Source: Streptomyces sp. NBC_00442
GTDB lineage: Bacteria; Actinomycetota; Actinomycetes; Streptomycetales; Streptomycetaceae
Reading direction: 5' to 3'
NCBI RefSeq assembly: GCF_036014195.1
Contig: NZ_CP107918.1
Location: forward strand, 496,001 to 560,000
DNA: 64,000 bases
The translations under genes were made by a program, and so were the position numbers. Under the pieces are notes generated by a model. The model made no database searches. It saw only the letters and a list, made by a program, of their open reading frames with translations, and had not been told where the DNA came from. This document shows positions 8,594-16,130 of the stretch, one piece after another; within the stretch, counting starts at the first letter, position 1, and every line of letters starts with the position of its first letter.

Positions 8594-9216
8594 GCAGCCA
8601 CTCCACTCCGGCCTCGTACTTCGACGCCATGTACAGCGGCTCCGAGGACCCGTGGCATTTGGCCGACCGCTGGTACGAGCGGCGCAAGTACGATCTGACG
8701 GTCGCCGCCCTGCCCCGGGAGCGCTACCGGCGCGCCTTCGAACCGGCTTGTTCCGTCGGGGAGTTGACCCGGCGCCTGGCGGTACGGTGCGATGCGGTGC
8801 TGGCCTGCGACCGCGTGCCCGAAGCCGTCGCCACGGCCCGGCGGCGCACCCGCCGGCACCCGTGGGTGAGCGTGCGGCACATGATCGTTCCCGGCCAGTG
8901 GCCCGAGGGCACCTTCGACTTGATCGTGCTGTCCGAGCTCCTGTACTACCTCGACGACACGACGCTGCGCACCTTGCTGGAGCGGGCGGTCACCTCCCTG
9001 GAGGCCGGCGGCACCCTGGCCACCGTGCACTGGAACCACCCCGTCCCCGAACACCTCTCGACCGGGGGCGGCATCGCCGACGCGCTGACGGACGTGCCGG
9101 GACTGGTGCTCCTGGCCGATCACCGGGAGGACGACTTCGTCCTGCAGATCCATCAGCGCCTGCTCGCCGACGGGAGCCCGCCGGCCACGCCCGCCGAGCG
9201 GGAGGGCCTGGCATGA
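8590..9216 (+). CDS. NodS-like SAM-dependent methyltransferase
   Basis: A 208-residue methyltransferase. The start (SYFDAMYSGSEDPWHLADRWYERRKYDLT) is typical of the NodS group, which N-methylates deacetylated chitooligosaccharides in rhizobia. SAM motif I is FEPACSVGELTRRL and the acidic strand end is ACDRVPEAV. Motif IV is FDLIVLSELLYYL. Sitting directly behind a deacetylase, it may methylate the amine that enzyme frees, as NodS does behind NodB (inference). It overlaps both neighbours by 4 bases. Confidence 0.85.
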   Translation: MSSHSTPASYFDAMYSGSEDPWHLADRWYERRKYDLTVAALPRERYRRAFEPACSVGELTRRLAVRCDAVLACDRVPEAVATARRRTRRHPWVSVRHMIVPGQWPEGTFDLIVLSELLYYLDDTTLRTLLERAVTSLEAGGTLATVHWNHPVPEHLSTGGGIADALTDVPGLVLLADHREDDFVLQIHQRLLADGSPPATPAEREGLA

Positions 9217-9938
9217 GGGTCGAGGCCGTCGCGGTCGTCCTCCCCGCACACGACGAGGAGTCGCTCCTGCCGGTCGCGCTCGAAGCCGTCCGCATCGCGA
9301 GCGGGCATCCCCGCGTGGAGCGGGTCCGTGTGCTGATCGTGGTCGTAGCGGACGCCTGCCGGGACCGCACCGCCCGAGTCGCCCGCGCCGCGGGAGCCGC
9401 AGTCGTCACGTGCGATGCCCGGAACCCCGGTCTGGCCCGCGCGGCCGGCGCCGCGCACGCGCTGCGCGCACTCGACACGGCCGCGGAGCACATCTGGATC
9501 GCCACCACCGACGCCGACAGCGAGGTCCCGCCCCACTGGCTGGCTCATCAACTCGCCCGCGCGCGGGAGGGGTGGGAGGCGGTCGTGGGCACCGTCACCC
9601 TGCCGGCCGGCTCGTCCGTGACGAACGTGCACCGTGTCCGCTACGAGGCGACCCGGCCGTCCCACGGCATCTGGCACCACCCGCACGTCCACGGCGCCAA
9701 CCTCGGTGTCACCGCGGCCGCCTACCTCTCCGTCGGCGGCTTCCCCGCCCTCACCGTGGGTGAGGATCGTGCGCTCGTCGCGGCCCTGCGCCGAGGGGGC
9801 CACCGCGTGCTCGCCACGGCGGCCTGCCCGGTCCTCACCTCTCCCCGTCTCCGGGGCCGCGCCCACGGCGGATTCGCGGACCATTTGACGACCCTGACGC
9901 GGCGAAGCACCCAAGAACACCAGAAGGCCGCCGACTGA
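9213..9938 (+). CDS. Family 2 glycosyltransferase
   Basis: A 241-residue GT-A enzyme. AVVLPAHDEESLLPVALEAV is the nucleotide-binding start, ATTDADSEVPPHWL holds the DxD-type metal site, HGANLGVTAAAYLSVGGF is the acceptor loop, and GEDRALVAAL supplies the catalytic acidic pair. No membrane segment is visible, so it is likely cytosolic and acts on a small acceptor. It is the last gene of the coupled operon 6777-9938. The ATG overlaps the previous stop (ATGA). Confidence 0.88.
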   Translation: MRVEAVAVVLPAHDEESLLPVALEAVRIASGHPRVERVRVLIVVVADACRDRTARVARAAGAAVVTCDARNPGLARAAGAAHALRALDTAAEHIWIATTDADSEVPPHWLAHQLARAREGWEAVVGTVTLPAGSSVTNVHRVRYEATRPSHGIWHHPHVHGANLGVTAAAYLSVGGFPALTVGEDRALVAALRRGGHRVLATAACPVLTSPRLRGRAHGGFADHLTTLTRRSTQEHQKAAD

Positions 9939-10076
9939 AACCCGGCCCGCCGCGCCCACCGTACGACGGGCGCCGCGCGCCGTCGATCACTCGCCGGCGT
10001 TCCGGGTCTCGCGCAGCCACCCGATGCCTCATTATGCTGAACTCTCGATTGCTGAAACGAATATGACGGGGAATCA

Positions 10077-10568
10077 GTGACGGACGAGAGGCGCGGTTCG
10101 GGATGGACGGGGGCAGGGGTGGTGAGCGCCGCCCTGGCCGTCGCCGCTTTTTTCGGCGTGCACAACGTCGACCAGGTGAAGAGCTGGTTGGGTGACACGG
10201 CCTCGTCCACGCCGAGTGCGACGCCCAGCACGGGCCGCCCGTGCCTCGGAGTGCACTGCGGTCAGGTCTACTTCGTGACGTCGGGATGGCAGGCGGCAGG
10301 TCCCTGCTCCAGCCAGGGTTGCCCCTTGACCGGCGTCTTCGACAACCAAGGCAGCGAACAGGGCTCCGCCTCGGTGACCTTCACCCTGCACTTCAAGAAA
10401 AGTGACGGGTACACCAACGAGGCGGACGGCATCGGCACCTGTACGGCGGTCATACCGACCACACCGGGGCACGGCTCGACCTCGGCGGGATGCACCGTCT
10501 ACCCCACGGCGAAACTCGACGGACGCAGGATGGGGGTCACGACGGCCGTTTGGAACCCGATCGGGTAA
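10077..10568 (+). CDS. Membrane-anchored extracellular protein of unknown function
   Basis: A 163-residue protein not assigned to a family. A single N-terminal transmembrane segment (residues about 12-28, AGVVSAALAVAAFFGVHNV) is followed by a Ser/Thr/Pro linker. An extracellular domain with six cysteines comes next (CLGVHC, CSSQGC, CTAV and GCTVYP), compatible with three disulfides. GTG start at 10077 with GGGGA 5 bases upstream. It stands alone between the GT2 operon and a convergent methyltransferase. Confidence 0.65.
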   Translation: MTDERRGSGWTGAGVVSAALAVAAFFGVHNVDQVKSWLGDTASSTPSATPSTGRPCLGVHCGQVYFVTSGWQAAGPCSSQGCPLTGVFDNQGSEQGSASVTFTLHFKKSDGYTNEADGIGTCTAVIPTTPGHGSTSAGCTVYPTAKLDGRRMGVTTAVWNPIG

Positions 10569-10595
10569 GCCCCCGCCGTCGCCCCCGCGACCCGC

Positions 10596-10663
10596 GCGAC
10601 CCGCGTAACCCCCGGGTCCCCGTGGCCCACGCGACCCGTGTAACCCCAGGTCCTCGTGGCCCC
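10596..10663. repeat. Tandem imperfect 35-bp direct repeat
   Basis: Two copies, at 10596-10628 and 10631-10663, of a unit beginning GCGACCCGYGTAACCCC and ending CGTGGCCC, differing at a few positions. It lies between two convergent genes, 28 bases beyond the stop at 10568. No function is evident. Confidence 0.7.
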
Positions 10664-10667
10664 CGGT

Positions 10668-11351
10668 TCAGCGCAGGCGTCGTGCGCGCAGCACCACGTC
10701 GTCGGTGTGGTGCGCGCCCGCGCCCCCGTCGGGTGCGACGCGGGGGCGCTGCTCGTCCACCTCGACCTGCCAGTCGCCGTTCAGCAGCGCCGCGACCATC
10801 GAGGGCCAGACGTAGTCGGCCGGGTCGAAGGCGCTGTCCTCCTCGGGCGGACGGGTCTCCATCCCCGCATGATGGACCAGCAGCAGGACGCCGCCGGGCG
10901 CGACGGCATCGAGCAGGGCGCGCTCGGCGGCGGCGTCGGGGGTGCGCAGCAGGGCCGGGTACTGCGCGGAGACCAGATCGAAGGAGGCCGAAGGGAGCCG
11001 CGCCTCGGCCAGCGCGGCGTGAACCCAGCGCACGGTGACACCGGCGTCCCGCGCATGCGCGGCCGCCCGCTCCAGCGCCACTCCCGAGACCTCCAGAGCG
11101 GTCACGTCCCAGCCGCCGCGTGCGAGCCAGATGGCGTCCGCGCCTTCCCCACAGCCGACGTCGAGCACGCGCGCGGGTGCGAGCCCGGCGACCTCGGCGA
11201 CGAGTGCGCCGTTGGGGCTACCGCTCCACAACTGCTGCCGTTCGGCGTACCGGTTGTCCCATTCGTCACGTACCGCGGGGTCTCCGATGTAACCGTCGAC
11301 CGCCGACGAGGTGGTGGCCGTGGAAGATGCTTCTGCGATGTTGTCGGTCAT
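10668..11351 (-). CDS. Class I SAM-dependent methyltransferase
   Basis: A 227-residue methyltransferase of the TehB/thiopurine-like type. VRDEWDNRYAERQQLWSGSPN is a typical first helix, ARVLDVGCGEGADAIWLARGG is motif I, and ALEVSGVALERAAAHA and SFDLVSAQYPALL are the next strands. I chose the ATG at 11351; longer in-frame extensions lead into Arg/Gly-rich noise. Substrate unknown. Single gene, divergent from the molybdopterin protein. Confidence 0.85.
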   Translation of the reverse strand: MTDNIAEASSTATTSSAVDGYIGDPAVRDEWDNRYAERQQLWSGSPNGALVAEVAGLAPARVLDVGCGEGADAIWLARGGWDVTALEVSGVALERAAAHARDAGVTVRWVHAALAEARLPSASFDLVSAQYPALLRTPDAAAERALLDAVAPGGVLLLVHHAGMETRPPEEDSAFDPADYVWPSMVAALLNGDWQVEVDEQRPRVAPDGGAGAHHTDDVVLRARRLR

Positions 11352-11598
11352 CGGCCCACCATCGTTCCCGGCGCCCAGAAGGTCCACTCCTGTTGCCGAT
11401 CCGGCAACACCCACCCCGGGTGAGGACCACCGGCCGCCCTGAGCGATGGCTGGGTGCCGCCTGCGGCGCGAAGGCAACCCGACGATCGACGCAGCACATT
11501 CGAACCGGATCCACCGATCACAGCCGCATCCGCCGGCGTGACGTAGGCTCATGCCTCGCGTTTACGATGTCCACGCACGAGGGAGGACGGGACCGGCC

Positions 11599-12186
11599 AT
11601 GAGGGAAGGGATGCTGCCTCCGGGCCAACGTCCGGCCAAGGGGTGGCCCATCTCGCACTACGGGCCGGTGCCGCGTTTCCGCGAGGACCGGTGGAGCCTC
11701 CAGGTCTTCGGCGCGACCGCGAACAGGCAGACCTACTCCTGGACCTTCGCCGAGATCTCCGCCCTGCCCAAGGTCACCGTGCACGCCGACCTGCACTGCG
11801 CATCCGGCACCAGCACCAGCGGTCACACCTTCTTCGGTGTGCCGGCGAGCACCGTACTCGGTCTCGCCCCGCCCGCCGACGGAGTTTCACACGTCATGGC
11901 CTGGGCCGAATACGGGTACAGCGCCAACCTCCGCCTCGCCGACTTCACCGCCGAGACCACCGTCATGGCCACCCACCACGACGACGAACCGCTGACCGTC
12001 GAACACGGCTTCCCGCTCCGTCTCGTGGTTCCTCACCTGTTCGGCTACAAGGGCCCGAAGTGGCTGCGCGGGATCGAGTACATGACGCAGGACCGTCGCG
12101 GATTCTGGGAAGAGCGCGGCTATCACAACCTCGCCGATCCCTGGGCGGGCCAGCGCCACTCCTATCAGGAGGACGACGACCGGTAG
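11599..12186 (+). CDS. Molybdopterin-dependent oxidoreductase (sulfite oxidase fold), cytosolic
   Basis: A 195-residue SUOX-fold protein. LHCASGTSTSGHTFFGVPAS holds the conserved molybdenum-ligating cysteine followed by the GVP(A/V)STVL helix. EHGFPLRLVVPHLFGYKGPKWLRGIEYM is the cofactor-binding C-terminal part. It has no signal peptide or dimerisation domain and resembles single-domain actinobacterial family members of unknown substrate. The start at 11599 was preferred over an ATG at 11551 because GGACGGGACCGG precedes it and the extra 16 residues are unlike the family. Confidence 0.82.
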   Translation: MREGMLPPGQRPAKGWPISHYGPVPRFREDRWSLQVFGATANRQTYSWTFAEISALPKVTVHADLHCASGTSTSGHTFFGVPASTVLGLAPPADGVSHVMAWAEYGYSANLRLADFTAETTVMATHHDDEPLTVEHGFPLRLVVPHLFGYKGPKWLRGIEYMTQDRRGFWEERGYHNLADPWAGQRHSYQEDDDR

Positions 12187-12247
12187 GGCGCGGCCACGGT
12201 CCGCACACCACGAGCGCCCCGCCGGAGCGGCCGCCCCCGCGGCCGGC

Positions 12248-12730
12248 TCACGATTCCTTGGCCACGATCTCACCGGTGGACGGGGCCGACCGCCTTCGCC
12301 GGTACATCACCACCCCGCACATGACGAGGCAGAGGACGGCCACGGCGAACACTCCGAGGGTCGTCCGCTCGGCGAAGAGCCGTCCCAGCACCTTGAACAC
12401 GGCGAGGCCCGCGGTCGCGTACATCAGCGCCCAGGCCGCTCCGCCCACGAACAGGGCGGGCAGGTAGCGCGACAACGGCATGCGCAGGGTGCCTGCGAGG
12501 AAGTTCGCGGCGGTCTGGAAACCGACCGTGAGGAAGGAGACGGCCACGACCGGCGCGCCCCATCGCTGGATCGCCCGCTCGGCGCGCCCGAACTTCGCCG
12601 AGGAGATTCGTCCGGCGAACCTGCTGCGCCGGGCACCGGCGGCGGTGAGCCACCCCACGGCGAACGTCCCCCCGGCGCGGAGCAGGACGATCACATACAG
12701 GGCTCCGGCGGTGAGCAGCACGTCACCCAC
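12248..12730 (-). CDS. DedA/VTT-like small membrane protein
   Basis: A 160-residue integral membrane protein. It has an N-terminal hydrophobic helix (LLTAGALYVIVLLRAGGTFAVG), then FGRAERAIQRWGAPVVAVSFLTVGFQTAANFLAGTLRMPLSRYL, the arrangement of the DedA/VTT motif with the membrane re-entrant loop. A helix at WALMYATAGLAVFKVLG and a last one before RRRR follow. It is shorter than ordinary DedA proteins (about 200). DedA proteins are linked to lipid-carrier flipping and membrane homeostasis; the role here is unknown. Confidence 0.7.
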   Translation of the reverse strand: MGDVLLTAGALYVIVLLRAGGTFAVGWLTAAGARRSRFAGRISSAKFGRAERAIQRWGAPVVAVSFLTVGFQTAANFLAGTLRMPLSRYLPALFVGGAAWALMYATAGLAVFKVLGRLFAERTTLGVFAVAVLCLVMCGVVMYRRRRSAPSTGEIVAKES

Positions 12731-13051
12731 GACGCCACGCTCCGCACCCCGGCCCCATCGCGTGCCTCATCCGCATGGCGTCCCGCCCCGGTGGGCGCAA
12801 GCCCTGTGGTCACCGTCTCCCACTTGCGCCCCACCTCTACCCGTACCGTTCCATGGGTTTGCGCCTTCAGTGGCGAAACCCAAACCCGCACGCCTTTCGG
12901 CCCGGCACATCGAGCCTAACCGAACACGCACACGGGCCGGCGGCCTCCCGTACGGCCCCCTTCTTCGCGTACCGGCCCGTTCCCTCTTCGCGTACCGGCC
13001 CGTTCCCGCGTGCGGCCGCCCGCTCCGCGCGCCGGGTCTCCGCGCGCCGGC
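12731..13051. other. Intergenic interval with repeats upstream of the DedA-like gene
   Basis: No gene is evident. It contains a bulged inverted repeat GGGTTTGCGCC-TTCAGT-GGCGAAACCC at 12855-12881, the exact tandem repeat at 12962-13007, and a doubled CCGCGCGCCGG around 13025-13050 close to the SDR stop. It separates two leftward genes and presumably carries the promoter of the DedA-like gene and the terminator of the SDR. Confidence 0.5.
12962..13007. repeat. Exact tandem 23-bp repeat (x2)
   Basis: The 23-base unit that starts TCTTCGCGTACCGGCCCG occurs twice back to back without mismatch (12962-12984 and 12985-13007). Noncoding, downstream of the SDR gene. Confidence 0.9.
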
Positions 13052-13876
13052 TCAGCCCTGCGCCAGCTCCGCCACGGGCTGCCACTTCTCCCACACCGCG
13101 AGACGCTGCTCGTAGTCGGCCTTGGCGATGCCCAGGGGCGCCGAACCGAAGAAGCAGCGCAGCGGAGGCTCGTCGGCGTCGATGATCCGCAGCACGGCAG
13201 CGGCGGACGCGGTCGGGTCTCCCGGCGTGCCGACGCGCTTGCGGCGCTGTTCCTGCACCTGCTGGTGGAAGTCGGCGTACGCCGGCAACGGCTCGGACGT
13301 GCTGGATGAGGAACCCGCCCAGTCGGTGGCGAACCCACCGGGCTCGATCAGTGTCACCTTGATGCCGAACGGCGCCACTTCCTGGGCCAGTGCCTGGCTC
13401 ATGCCCTCCAGCGCCCACTTCGACGCGTGGTAGATCCCGACCAGCGGGAAGGCGCTGATGCCACCGATGGAGGAGACCTGGAGGATGTGACCGCTGCCCT
13501 GCTCGCGCAGGAACGGCAGCGCCGCCTGCGTGATCCACAGGGCACCGAACAGGTTGGTCTCCAGTTGTGCGCGCGCCTCGGCCTCGGTGAGTTCTTCGAT
13601 CAGGCCGAAGTGACCGTAACCGGCGTTGTTGACCACCACGTCGAGACGCCCGAACCGTTCGTGCGCCTGCCGTACGGCGTCGAAGTCGGCGTCACGGTCC
13701 GTCACGTCGAGGCGCAGAGGCAGCAGCCTCTCTCCGTACTTCTCCCGAAGGTCACCCAGCGTGGAGAGGTCGCGCGCGGTCGCGGCCACCGAATCGCCGC
13801 GTTCGAGGGCGGCGATGGCCCACTCCCTGCCGAAGCCGCGCGAGGCGCCGGTGATGAACCAGATCTTCTGCGTCAT
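13052..13876 (-). CDS. Short-chain dehydrogenase/reductase
   Basis: A 274-residue classical SDR. TGASRGFGREWA is the NAD(P) loop, followed by DVTDRDADF, NNAGYGHFG, the serine at VSSIGGISAF and the YHASK catalytic pair. The C-terminus (LRCFFGSAPLGIAKADYEQRLAVWEKW) is that of the actinobacterial SDRs often driven by MerR regulators. GAGGAG lies 6 bases before the ATG at 13876. About 80 bases upstream is a MerR-type operator within a 19-bp spacer, but no MerR gene remains beside it, because the sequence beyond the operator is replaced by the repeat and integrase debris. Confidence 0.92.
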   Translation of the reverse strand: MTQKIWFITGASRGFGREWAIAALERGDSVAATARDLSTLGDLREKYGERLLPLRLDVTDRDADFDAVRQAHERFGRLDVVVNNAGYGHFGLIEELTEAEARAQLETNLFGALWITQAALPFLREQGSGHILQVSSIGGISAFPLVGIYHASKWALEGMSQALAQEVAPFGIKVTLIEPGGFATDWAGSSSSTSEPLPAYADFHQQVQEQRRKRVGTPGDPTASAAAVLRIIDADEPPLRCFFGSAPLGIAKADYEQRLAVWEKWQPVAELAQG

Positions 13877-13945
13877 GGTGCACTCCTCGAGAAAGCTCGT
13901 CATCCGTGCGGTCGGCACGTCACGGTGTTGCTCCCCCAGCCAACA

Positions 13946-13965
13946 CCCTGGAGTGTGCTCCAAGG
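13946..13965 (-). promoter_or_regulatory. MerR-type operator/promoter of the SDR
   Basis: CCCTGGAGTGTGCTCCAAGG is a near-perfect palindrome of the CCTTGGAG-N4-CTCCAGGG kind bound by MerR-family activators. On the SDR strand TTGCCT lies 19 bases before TTGGCT, the long spacer that defines MerR promoters. The -10 is poor, as expected for an activated promoter. Confidence 0.65.
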
Positions 13966-13969
13966 CAAC

Positions 13970-14052
13970 CCCGGCAGTTCCGGTGCCGGGATCGGGGGGC
14001 CGTCGTGACCCTTCACCTCTCCGAACCTCGAACCCGTCATCCACCCCGAACG
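13970..14052. repeat. Left direct-repeat copy: displaced 3' fragment of the pirin gene
   Basis: Matches 36429-36511 at 81 of 83 positions. On the minus strand it encodes the same residues as the pirin C-terminus (FEVRRGEG and onward in the shifted frame; GPPIPAPELPG in the pirin frame), but no pirin gene continues on either side. Similarity may run about 10 bases further left with one gap. It could be attL of the island or debris from a rearrangement. Confidence 0.85.
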
Positions 14053-14230
14053 CCAGCTGCATCTGGAGGTTTCCTCGCTGCGGCACCTGGACTCACCGCT
14101 TGAGCATCATGTGTTTCCGGCGCTGGGGAGCCGGCGGCTGGGCTGCTTGGACCACAAGGTGGTCGACGGGTTCATCGAGACCACCGAACGCAACGGTGCG
14201 GGCCTGGCCACGCACTGGCACGGCGCCTAG
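14042..14230 (+). pseudogene. Phage-type integrase, N-terminal domain remnant
   Basis: A 62-codon open stretch without a proper start, ended by TAG at 14228-14230. It reads LHLEVSSLRHLDSPLEHHVF, PALGSRRLGCLDHKVV and DGFIETTERNGAGLAT. I recognise this as the SAM-like N-terminal arm-binding domain of Streptomyces site-specific tyrosine integrases (typical wording: VFPALGSRRM, DHKVVDxFIxTMER, GLAxQANAFD). The catalytic domain with its R-H-R-Y residues is absent. The remnant starts within the last bases of the left direct repeat, so it marks the end of an old integrated element. Confidence 0.65.
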
Positions 14231-14356
14231 ATCACCGCGATCGGTACGACCAGTCGTTCGGGTGCCTCACTGAGCAACGTGCCCGCGCGGGAGACACGTT
14301 GGCCCGACCGATGGTTCAACTGGCGCCCTGCCCGCTTCAGGAGTGCCGCCTGCACT

Positions 14357-14860
14357 TCACTCGGGGTGGCGTGCCTGCCAGTACGGGTTGTCGTGGGGCA
14401 GTGTGCCGCTGACTCGGCCGTACATGCCGAACGTCATGAGCATGATCCCGACGACGAAGCTGAACAGCACGTTCTGGATGTGGAACGCCAGGAAGTTGAA
14501 GCGGCTGTCGAGGAGGGCAAGACTGGCGAACCCGGCTAGCAGGAACGCTGTCCCGGTGGCCATGTTGATACTGGACGCCGTGTTGCCGCCCCGGACCGCG
14601 CCGGCCAGGAGCAGGGCGCCGACCGCGATGGACACGGCGCTCAGCGCACCGTTGCTGTTCAGGCCCAGGACCATGTTGGCGCCGGTGCTGAAGAAGCCGA
14701 TCTGGTCGATGAGCCCGAGGATGCCGAACGTGACCAGGAACAGGCCCGCGGCCCCGGCGCCGAAGCGATAGACGCGGCTCAGGCGGTGATCGACGGGAAG
14801 GTGCTCATCCAGCACCACGTGCCGCCGAAGTCTCGTATGTGTGCTGCCGATCGTGGCCAT
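14357..14860 (-). CDS. DUF4383 membrane protein
   Basis: A 167-residue membrane protein. HLPVDHRLSRVYRFGAGAAGLFLVTFGILG is the family's opening, and DxPYWQARHPE-like polar ends enclose four transmembrane helices (about residues 32-54, 75-95, 104-125 and 130-150), ending YGRVSGTLPHDNPYW. I know no experimentally defined role. The gene commonly occurs in actinobacterial stress and envelope regions. I chose the ATG at 14860; another ATG at 14878 (MKGARN) is possible because the ribosome site is not decisive. Confidence 0.82.
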   Translation of the reverse strand: MATIGSTHTRLRRHVVLDEHLPVDHRLSRVYRFGAGAAGLFLVTFGILGLIDQIGFFSTGANMVLGLNSNGALSAVSIAVGALLLAGAVRGGNTASSINMATGTAFLLAGFASLALLDSRFNFLAFHIQNVLFSFVVGIMLMTFGMYGRVSGTLPHDNPYWQARHPE

Positions 14861-15346
14861 GTTCCTGGCCCCCTTCATTCCTGCTCTTGACAGAACCAGA
14901 CGTCCCAGCCGGTGAGGCGGGGTGCACGAGCCGGGCCGCTGCCGTAAGCGGTCCCTCACTTCACGGATACGGCAGCGCGCCCCGCTCACCTGGTATTCGT
15001 TGCCGGCCGCTGCCCCGCTTGGTGCCGGGCACCGGATTCTCGAAGACCTCCCTCATGCGCCGGCGGCGTAGGCCCTCGCACGGGCGGGGATCATCAGTGG
15101 AATACCTTTGCGGCGCGGCGAGGCGCTGGGCCCGACGGGCAACGGCGGCGCTCCAGGTGACCGGGCGGGAACGGCTGCGGTGGACAGCGGCCCCGCCCGG
15201 GGGGAGATAATGCATGTGTATGGCGCGCCGGATTCCCTCACTTGGCGTTTGGACGAGGAGCGCCCCTACGGGTGTGGCCCCCCACGCTTCCGGCAGCGCG
15301 AGCCCCTTTTTTCTGAGGGCTCTTTCCAGCGACGGGCCTTTGCCCG

Positions 15347-15365
15347 CCCTTCCTGTGACGAAGGG
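15347..15365 (+). promoter_or_regulatory. Hairpin occluding the fasciclin-1 ribosome site
   Basis: CCCTTC-CTGTGAC-GAAGGG folds so that the likely Shine-Dalgarno GAAGGG (7 bases before the GTG at 15373) is paired. Further upstream, GAGCCC and GGGCTC flank a T-rich loop at about 15299-15321. Translation control is inference. Confidence 0.4.
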
Positions 15366-15372
15366 AAAATCA

Positions 15373-15975
15373 GTGACTTCCACACGTACGCGCCGTGCTG
15401 CGACATGGGCCGCAGCACTCACCTTGCCGCTGTCGGTGGCTCTCCTTGCCCCGTCGGCGGCGCACGCCGCGGATAGCGCCACGCAGCCCTTCGGGTCCGG
15501 ATGTTCCTCCGTCCCCAAGCAGGGCTCGGGCAGCTTCTCCGGCATGGCCAAGGACCCGGTCGCCACCGCCGCGTCCAGCAATCCCGCCTTGTCCACGCTG
15601 GTGACCGCGGTCAAGAAGGCCGGCCTCGTCGACACCCTCAACAACGCCAAGAACATCACGGTGTTCGCCCCGACCAACGCGGCATTCGCGAAGATCCCCA
15701 AGGCCACGCTGGACAAGGTTCTGGCCAACAAAGCGGACCTCACGAAGATCCTCACGTACCACGTCGTCGGTGAGAAGCTCACCCCGAACCAGCTGAAGAA
15801 CGGATCGTTCACGACGCTGGAGAAGAGCAAAGTCACGACGTCCGCATCGGGCGACACCTACAAGGTGAACAAGACCGCCACGGTGGTCTGCGGCAACGTG
15901 CCGACCGCCAACGCCACCGTGTACATCATCGACAGCGTCCTCATGCCTTCCGACATGATGGGCAACATGAAGTAG
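15373..15975 (+). CDS. Secreted fasciclin-domain protein (MPT70/MPT83-like), copy 1
   Basis: A 200-residue secreted protein. Residues 1-33 form a signal peptide (TRTRRAATWAAALTLPLSVALL to AHAAD). A single FAS1 domain covers about 55-192: FSGMAKDPVATAASSNPALS, VFAPTNAAFAKIP, YHVVGEKLT and a last strand at ATVYIIDSVLMP. The domain closely matches the mycobacterial antigens MPT70 and MPT83, which SigK controls there. It is about 80% identical by eye to the lipoprotein at 26835-27485 over FAS1, but lacks the lipobox, so it should be released. The GTG at 15373 was chosen because GAAGGG precedes it. It converges on the sulfite-oxidase-like gene. Confidence 0.9.
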   Translation: MTSTRTRRAATWAAALTLPLSVALLAPSAAHAADSATQPFGSGCSSVPKQGSGSFSGMAKDPVATAASSNPALSTLVTAVKKAGLVDTLNNAKNITVFAPTNAAFAKIPKATLDKVLANKADLTKILTYHVVGEKLTPNQLKNGSFTTLEKSKVTTSASGDTYKVNKTATVVCGNVPTANATVYIIDSVLMPSDMMGNMK

Positions 15976-16084
15976 CTCGTGTCTCCGCAGGCCGCCCCCG
16001 TTCGCCGCAATCCGGGCGTAAGCGCGTTCTGGCCGCGCGGCGCGGTCTGCGGACGCCCGCCGCTGTACCACTCCACTCAACTCG

Positions 16085-16129
16085 CCGCAGACGCACCGGG
16101 CCGACTTCGCCGGTTCGGTGCGTCTGCGG
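16085..16129. terminator. Bidirectional terminator between convergent genes
   Basis: Perfect 14-bp stem (CCGCAGACGCACCG with its complement) and a 17-base loop, placed directly after the sulfite-oxidase-like stop at 16131 and about 110 bases after the fasciclin stop. It would serve both genes. Confidence 0.8.
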
Positions 16130-16130
16130 C

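Noticed and set aside
13970..14052. Left repeat as a real second pirin gene
   Set aside because: Only 83 bases match; the flanks are an SDR promoter and integrase remnant, with no cupin residues.
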